Source of the DNA: Gammaproteobacteria bacterium
GTDB lineage: Bacteria; Pseudomonadota; Gammaproteobacteria; DSM-16500
Assembly: GCA_021325575.1 (NCBI GenBank)
Contig: JAJPGW010000011.1
Coordinates: 1-64,000 of the forward strand
DNA: 64,000 nt
Direction of reading: 5' to 3'
A program made the translations under genes and the position numbers. The notes under the pieces are model-generated. The model ran no database searches and was not told the origin of the DNA. It saw nothing but the letters and a program-made list of their open reading frames with translations. Of this stretch, positions 57,012-64,000 are shown in pieces; the first letter of the stretch is position 1, and the number at the start of each line of letters is the position of its first letter.

Positions 57012-58961
57012 ATGAAACAACTATTGGCGACGATTTTCGGAGCTTGTTTAGCTATTTTTGCCTTAGCTACTTCTGCGACAGAGAATCCAAATAATAAAAC
57101 ATCCGCAAACGCTGTCATTATCTATGTCTGGGATGGCTTAAGACCGGATTCGGTGTCGCCGGAAAATACCCCTAATTTATATTTATTAATGAAACAGGGG
57201 ACGCAATTTATTGATAATCATTCGAGCTACCCTACTTTTACGATGATGAATGCCGCCAGTTTTGCAACCGGTGATCGGGCGGGAAAAACCAGTTTTTTTG
57301 GAAATGTGTTATGGCATCCCGGACTCACGGGTGTAGATGCGGCGGGAAAACCGGTGGATTTTCAGCAGCCGGTTTTTACGGAAGATTACAAAATTTTGCA
57401 GGATTTAAATAAAGATGAATTATTTTTTGTAAATACCTTATTTAACGTCGCTCATGCAAAAGGGTTAACAACGGCAGCAATTGGCAAGTCAGGTCCTGCG
57501 TTTATGCAGGATTATTTATCGCAAGGGTACACGCTGGATGAAAGACATGTTTATCCCCTGTCATTTGCAAAAAATTTGCAGAAAGACGGTTTTTCTCTAC
57601 CGAAATTATCGCCCAATGATTTTAAAGCCGGTGAATTAGTCTTGTCTCAGCAAAATGGTGATCCAACAAAGCCGGATAAACTTTTTTATCTGGCCGATGG
57701 TGTTACACCCGATCCCACCGACCAACAGGGTTCGCCTTATGATCGTCCAAATGAATATATGGTAAATATTTTTCTTAAAGAAATTTTAACAAAAAAATTA
57801 CCTGAACTTTCTGTCATTTGGATGCGAAATCCGGATACTACTGAACATAACTACGGCCCAGGCACTGCGGATTATCGTGATGCGTTAAAGGCGAACGATA
57901 AAATTTTGGGTGAATTATTACAAACGCTTAAAAGTAAAGATTTACTGCAAAAAACTGATATTATTATTGTGTCTGATCATGCTCATAGTAGTGTTTCTGG
58001 TTCTTTCAAAGATTTTCCGTTGCGCGCAATTAAAGATGGGAATATAGGAAAAATAGATCCTAACGGTTATTCTGTTTCGGGCGAAGTGCGTTCAGCCGAT
58101 CTTTTAACGAAAGCGGGTTTTCATGCGTTTGATGGAGCAGGTTGTATTTATAATCCCGTGTTATCAGGAATTAAAAAAGATAATACTCCACTCTATCCAA
58201 CTCAAATTGATAAGACGGGTTCGATCTGCGGCAAAGTTGATACCAAATATACGACGCCTGCCTATGAAGTTCCAAAAAATTTACCGAGCGATGCGATAGT
58301 CGTAGCGGCGAATGGCGGTTCCGATTATTTTTATGTTCCTTCGCATGATAAAAAAATTGTGGAAAAACTGATTGAGTTTCTTGCAAGTCATACGCAATAC
58401 GATGCAATTTTTGCAGATAGTATGCGTTATGGAAAAATGAAAGGCGCGATTCCGCTTGAAACCGTGGGACTTGAAAATCCACAAGGACGCAGCCCGGATG
58501 TGGTTGCAGGATTTGCTTATAATGCAGAAGCGCGCATCAATGGATTAAATGGAATTGAATTTTCCGATTATTTTAACATGCGCGGCATGCATGGATCGTT
58601 TAGTCCGATCGATGTGCATAATTTCTTGATGGCGTCAGGCCCTGATTTCCGTAAACATTTTGTGGATAAGCTTCCGTCCGGTAATGTGGATGTGACACCT
58701 ACTGTTGCTGCCATTTTAGGATTACCATTCGGAGGTTCAGATGGACGGGTTTTATCTGAGGCACTCGTGAATTACCGCCCTAGCCTCTACAATATGCGCA
58801 AAATTACCATCCGATCGGAGCCGATCGATCGTTTAACCATGTATAATGCATTAAATGAACGCATTCCAAAAACGCGCTTTCAGACTGAACTTTATGCTAA
58901 AGTATTAAAAATAGGGAACCAAGAATACAACTATTTTGACAGCGCTCGCGGAGTAAGATAA
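57012..58961 (+). CDS. Secreted nucleotide pyrophosphatase/phosphodiesterase-like protein
   Basis: 649 residues from ATG 57012, giving signal peptide MKQLLATIFGACLAIFALAT; an ATG at 56994 in frame is less good. Alkaline phosphatase superfamily core: metal Asp in VIIYVWDGLRPDSV, Thr nucleophile in SSYPTFTMMNAASFATG, metal DH in IIVSDHAHSS and RGMHGSFSP. Type I phosphodiesterase/nucleotide pyrophosphatase family, which splits nucleotides or phosphodiesters outside the cytosol. Its stop overlaps the next gene by one base (TAATG), so products may enter the same salvage route. Confidence 0.85.
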   Translation: MKQLLATIFGACLAIFALATSATENPNNKTSANAVIIYVWDGLRPDSVSPENTPNLYLLMKQGTQFIDNHSSYPTFTMMNAASFATGDRAGKTSFFGNVLWHPGLTGVDAAGKPVDFQQPVFTEDYKILQDLNKDELFFVNTLFNVAHAKGLTTAAIGKSGPAFMQDYLSQGYTLDERHVYPLSFAKNLQKDGFSLPKLSPNDFKAGELVLSQQNGDPTKPDKLFYLADGVTPDPTDQQGSPYDRPNEYMVNIFLKEILTKKLPELSVIWMRNPDTTEHNYGPGTADYRDALKANDKILGELLQTLKSKDLLQKTDIIIVSDHAHSSVSGSFKDFPLRAIKDGNIGKIDPNGYSVSGEVRSADLLTKAGFHAFDGAGCIYNPVLSGIKKDNTPLYPTQIDKTGSICGKVDTKYTTPAYEVPKNLPSDAIVVAANGGSDYFYVPSHDKKIVEKLIEFLASHTQYDAIFADSMRYGKMKGAIPLETVGLENPQGRSPDVVAGFAYNAEARINGLNGIEFSDYFNMRGMHGSFSPIDVHNFLMASGPDFRKHFVDKLPSGNVDVTPTVAAILGLPFGGSDGRVLSEALVNYRPSLYNMRKITIRSEPIDRLTMYNALNERIPKTRFQTELYAKVLKIGNQEYNYFDSARGVR

Positions 58962-59563
58962 TGGCAAAACCGGTTATTGCAACGGATTTAGATGAAGTGC
59001 TCTCGCCCTTTGTCCCCGATCTTATTAGGTGGTACAACCAACTTTATCAAACTGATTTTGGTGTTCATGAGATTACGACGTATGATTTTGCGAGGATTTG
59101 GGGTGTTACGCACGAAAAATCAGTTGAAATTTGCAACACCTTTCATACCACTCGAGATATCGAAGCGATTTCGCCAATTGATCACTCGGTTGAAACACTT
59201 TCTGCTTTAAAAAATCATTTTGATTTAGTGCTCGTGACTTCACGTCCGCTGCAGCATGAGGGACATACCAAAGCCTGGATTAATCGACATTTTCCGAATA
59301 TTTTTGCGGATATTATTTTATGCAATCATTGGACGTCCGTCGGGAAATCCATTAAAAAATCGGAAGTTTGCAAGAATATTAATGCGCAGTATTTTATTGA
59401 TGATTTGCCGCATTATATTCAGGAAGTAGCGGAATGTGAGATTAAGACGTTTCTGTTTGGGGAGTATCCTTGGAATCAGAAAGTGCCGTTGCATAAGAAT
59501 GTGCAGAGGGTTTCGGGGTGGAAGGAAGTGAAAGGGCTCCTCGTTCCTGAATCGACACGTTGA
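58961..59563 (+). CDS. NT5C-type 5'-nucleotidase-like HAD protein
   Basis: 200 residues. HAD motif I ATDLDEVLSPFV (D9, D11), motif II VTSRPLQHEGHTKAW, motif IV YFIDDLPHYIQEV (DD about 145), and FLFGEYPWNQ fit the 5'(3')-deoxyribonucleotidase (NT5C) family, which removes phosphate from (deoxy)nucleotides. No signal peptide. Coupled to the secreted phosphodiesterase gene upstream; ends 16 bases before the convergent ligA. Confidence 0.83.
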   Translation: MAKPVIATDLDEVLSPFVPDLIRWYNQLYQTDFGVHEITTYDFARIWGVTHEKSVEICNTFHTTRDIEAISPIDHSVETLSALKNHFDLVLVTSRPLQHEGHTKAWINRHFPNIFADIILCNHWTSVGKSIKKSEVCKNINAQYFIDDLPHYIQEVAECEIKTFLFGEYPWNQKVPLHKNVQRVSGWKEVKGLLVPESTR

Positions 59564-59579
59564 TGACATCAAAATTTCA

Positions 59580-62203
<2,624 letters not shown>

Positions 62204-62206
62204 ATT

Positions 62207-64000
62207 TTATGCTCCTGCCATACTCACTGCTTCTTCGACGTTAACACTCACTAATCGGGAGACACCGGGTTCATGCATGGTGACACCCATTAAATGGTCT
62301 GCCATTTCAATCGCCAGTTTATTGTGACTGATGAAAATGAATTGGGTTTTTTCCGACATGGTTTTCACTAATTGGCAGAAACGGCCAATATTGGCGTCAT
62401 CTAATGGCGCATCAACTTCATCGAGCAGACAAAATGGCGCTGGATTTAAGTGGAAAATAGAGAAAACCAAAGCAATAGCGGTCATGGCTTTTTCACCACC
62501 CGATAATAAATGAATCGTGCTATTCCGTTTGCCGGGTGGGCAAGCCATCACGGTAATGCCGGCATCCAATAAATTTTCGCCGGTCAATTCGAGATAAGCA
62601 CGGCCGCCGCCGAAAATTTTCGGGAATAATTCCTGGAAACGTTCGTTCACTTTATCAAACGTTTCTTTGAAGCGAGCGCGTGTTTCTTTATCGATTTTGG
62701 CAATCGCATTTTCCAGCGTGTTTAAACCTTCTTGTAAATCGGCAAATTGTTTATCGAGATATTCTTTGCGCTCGGAACAAGCAGTAAATTCTTCGATAGC
62801 GACTAAATTGATTGCGCCTAATCGTGAAATCCGCTGTGCGATGTCTTCCAATTGTGAATGCCATTCGTCTGCATTCGCTTCCTCGGGTAATTGTTTTAAA
62901 ATATCTTCGAGCAGCAAACCGGTTTCTTTGATTTGTTCGGATAAAGTATCGGATTTTACTTTGGATCCTTGCCAATCCACACGCAGGGTTTCGAGTAAAT
63001 CACGGAATTTCGCAATTTCTCGCTCGACTTCCTGACGGCTGGTTTCTAGCAGTTTTAATTCCTGTTCGCCGGATTCTACTTTGGTGCGCGCTTGTTGCAG
63101 TTCTTCTTCGACACTTAAACGTTGGTTTAACAGCGATTCTAATGAATCTTGCAAGTTTTGAACCGGCTTGATCGCGGCTAATTCTTTTTGCAAATGGGCT
63201 TTACGTTCGCTCAACGTATTTAATTGCGCTTGCAAACGGGATTTATTCTGCTGCAATGACGCTTGTTGCGATTTGGTCGTTTGCAAACGGATTTCTTGTT
63301 GATGGGTTTGTTCTTTGGCGACCGTTAATTGTTCGCGTGTTGTGAGTAAAGTTTCGCGTAATACATCGCGTTTTTGAATGAATTCATCGCGTTGTTTACC
63401 GTGTTGTTCCATATGGGTGAGCGCATCTTGCCAGATGGAACGCGCCTCGGTTAAATCTTGTTGAGTTTTGGTAAGCTGCGCGATACTTTCATCTTGTTCT
63501 TTCTTCAAGCGATCGTATTGCGCTTTTAATTCGTTCAATCGTTGTTGCTGCATTTTTTGTTGCGCTTGCACTTCAGCAGAACGGGCGTGTGCGGCATGAA
63601 CTAATTTTTGTAATTCATCGCGTTGCTGTTCTAATGATTTTAATTGTTCGCGATTTTCAGAAATTTTCTGTAACGCAGATTCTTCTTGTTTTGCCAAATC
63701 TGCTATTTGTTTTGACAGTTGTTTTAATTCTTGCTCACGTTGGAACACACCAGCTTCTGGATTTTCTTCGCGAGAAACACGGATCCAGGAACGATTTAAC
63801 CAGATGCCTTCCGGTGTAATCACGGATTCGTGATCTTCCAGTGTCTGACAAAGTTCGAGCGCCTCTTTTTCGGTTTCCGCAACATAAATTCCAGATAAAA
63901 GCGAATCTAATGAGTACGATGATTTCACCTTGCTTAATAAAGTATTTTTCTTAATAGACGCATTTTTCTGATCAGCACCATGCACAAAAGCAGAAAGATT
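62207..64000 (-). CDS. smc: Chromosome segregation SMC protein (3' part, cut by the window edge)
   Basis: The last 597 or so residues of SMC; the frame is open to position 64000, so the start is outside. It begins in the hinge ([33 protein letters not shown]), continues with a long coiled coil (about 80-400 of this part) and ends with the C-terminal ATPase head: signature [19 protein letters not shown] and Walker [17 protein letters not shown] organises and segregates the chromosome with ScpAB. A GTG at 63985 is not the start. Confidence 0.95.
   Translation of the reverse strand, partial: NLSAFVHGADQKNASIKKNTLLSKVKSSYSLDSLLSGIYVAETEKEALELCQTLEDHESVITPEGIWLNRSWIRVSREENPEAGVFQREQELKQLSKQIADLAKQEESALQKISENREQLKSLEQQRDELQKLVHAAHARSAEVQAQQKMQQQRLNELKAQYDRLKKEQDESIAQLTKTQQDLTEARSIWQDALTHMEQHGKQRDEFIQKRDVLRETLLTTREQLTVAKEQTHQQEIRLQTTKSQQASLQQNKSRLQAQLNTLSERKAHLQKELAAIKPVQNLQDSLESLLNQRLSVEEELQQARTKVESGEQELKLLETSRQEVEREIAKFRDLLETLRVDWQGSKVKSDTLSEQIKETGLLLEDILKQLPEEANADEWHSQLEDIAQRISRLGAINLVAIEEFTACSERKEYLDKQFADLQEGLNTLENAIAKIDKETRARFKETFDKVNERFQELFPKIFGGGRAYLELTGENLLDAGITVMACPPGKRNSTIHLLSGGEKAMTAIALVFSIFHLNPAPFCLLDEVDAPLDDANIGRFCQLVKTMSEKTQFIFISHNKLAIEMADHLMGVTMHEPGVSRLVSVNVEEAVSMAGA

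Noticed and set aside
63983-63985. GTG as the start of a 592-residue SMC-like protein
   Set aside because: The frame is open to the window edge and the sequence begins within the SMC hinge, so this is a partial gene.

Overview
The window is from a low-GC gammaproteobacterium that most resembles the Legionellales (Legionella, Coxiella, Aquicella or Berkiella relatives). The core layout is gammaproteobacterial: gltA/sdhCDAB/sucABCD, smc-zipA-ligA, prmB-aroC, yciB-bolA and fadE-thiolase-fadJ. Against this background sit a Legionella-type major outer membrane protein, a C-terminal CaaX-type prenylation box, and large charged proteins with basic, nuclear-signal-like clusters, all of which point to a host-associated organism. 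I cannot fix the genus from sequence alone. No tRNA, rRNA, CRISPR array, transposase or prophage gene was found.

Layout. 1-8300: a PspC protein, a LigD-like phosphoesterase-polymerase with no ligase domain, a surface/cell-wall group (Legionella OMP, GH18-like protein, DUF2062), an MlaE-F-D-type lipid transporter operon with its auxiliary lipoprotein, and a BON protein. 8285-9003: a FitAB/VapBC-type toxin-antitoxin pair with a dyad operator. 9072-21155: serS and a TCA block (sucDCBA, sdhBADC) on the minus strand, with gltA divergent; both consensus-like promoters are readable between sdhC and gltA. 21188-26581: accessory genes (class IV aminotransferase, alpha/beta hydrolase, outer membrane barrels, ElaA-type GNAT, secreted Cys-rich protein, FadL, thioredoxin-like). 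26596-26788: a 193-nt cloverleaf-like repeat. 26806-37490: a fatty-acid beta-oxidation region with two fadE genes flanking a membrane sulfatase. 37508-41993: DUF1189, hpt, nagZ, prmB, aroC.

41977-46229 is the most unusual part. An ATP-grasp ligase overlaps the end of aroC and converges on a DMATS-type aromatic prenyltransferase. It is followed by a DUF4258/HTH toxin-antitoxin-like operon whose promoter is overlapped by a perfect 31-nt palindrome, and then by a protein ending in Cys-Cys-Val-Ile-Leu, a eukaryote-type prenylation signal. The ATP-grasp/prenyltransferase pair is the best candidate for an undescribed small biosynthetic system, and the CaaX protein for a host-directed effector.

46316-51829 is housekeeping (bolA, yciB, hslO, Smr, udk), a GGDEF-EAL protein and a DUF5993/DsbB pair. 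51826-56832 holds two large minus-strand genes of unknown role: a 1276-residue modular coiled-coil protein and a HAD-domain protein with a 33-bp coding tandem repeat. 57012-59563 is a secreted phosphodiesterase plus a cytosolic 5'-nucleotidase-like gene. 59580-64000 is ligA, zipA and the 3' part of smc, cut by the window edge.

A dispersed palindromic repeat (ends GTCATTGCGAG/CTCGCAATGAC) occurs five times, always between genes. Reading through it creates false N-terminal extensions, for example on sucA and the DUF1189 gene; starts were chosen from ribosome-binding sites. All family calls come from reading motifs, not from searches.
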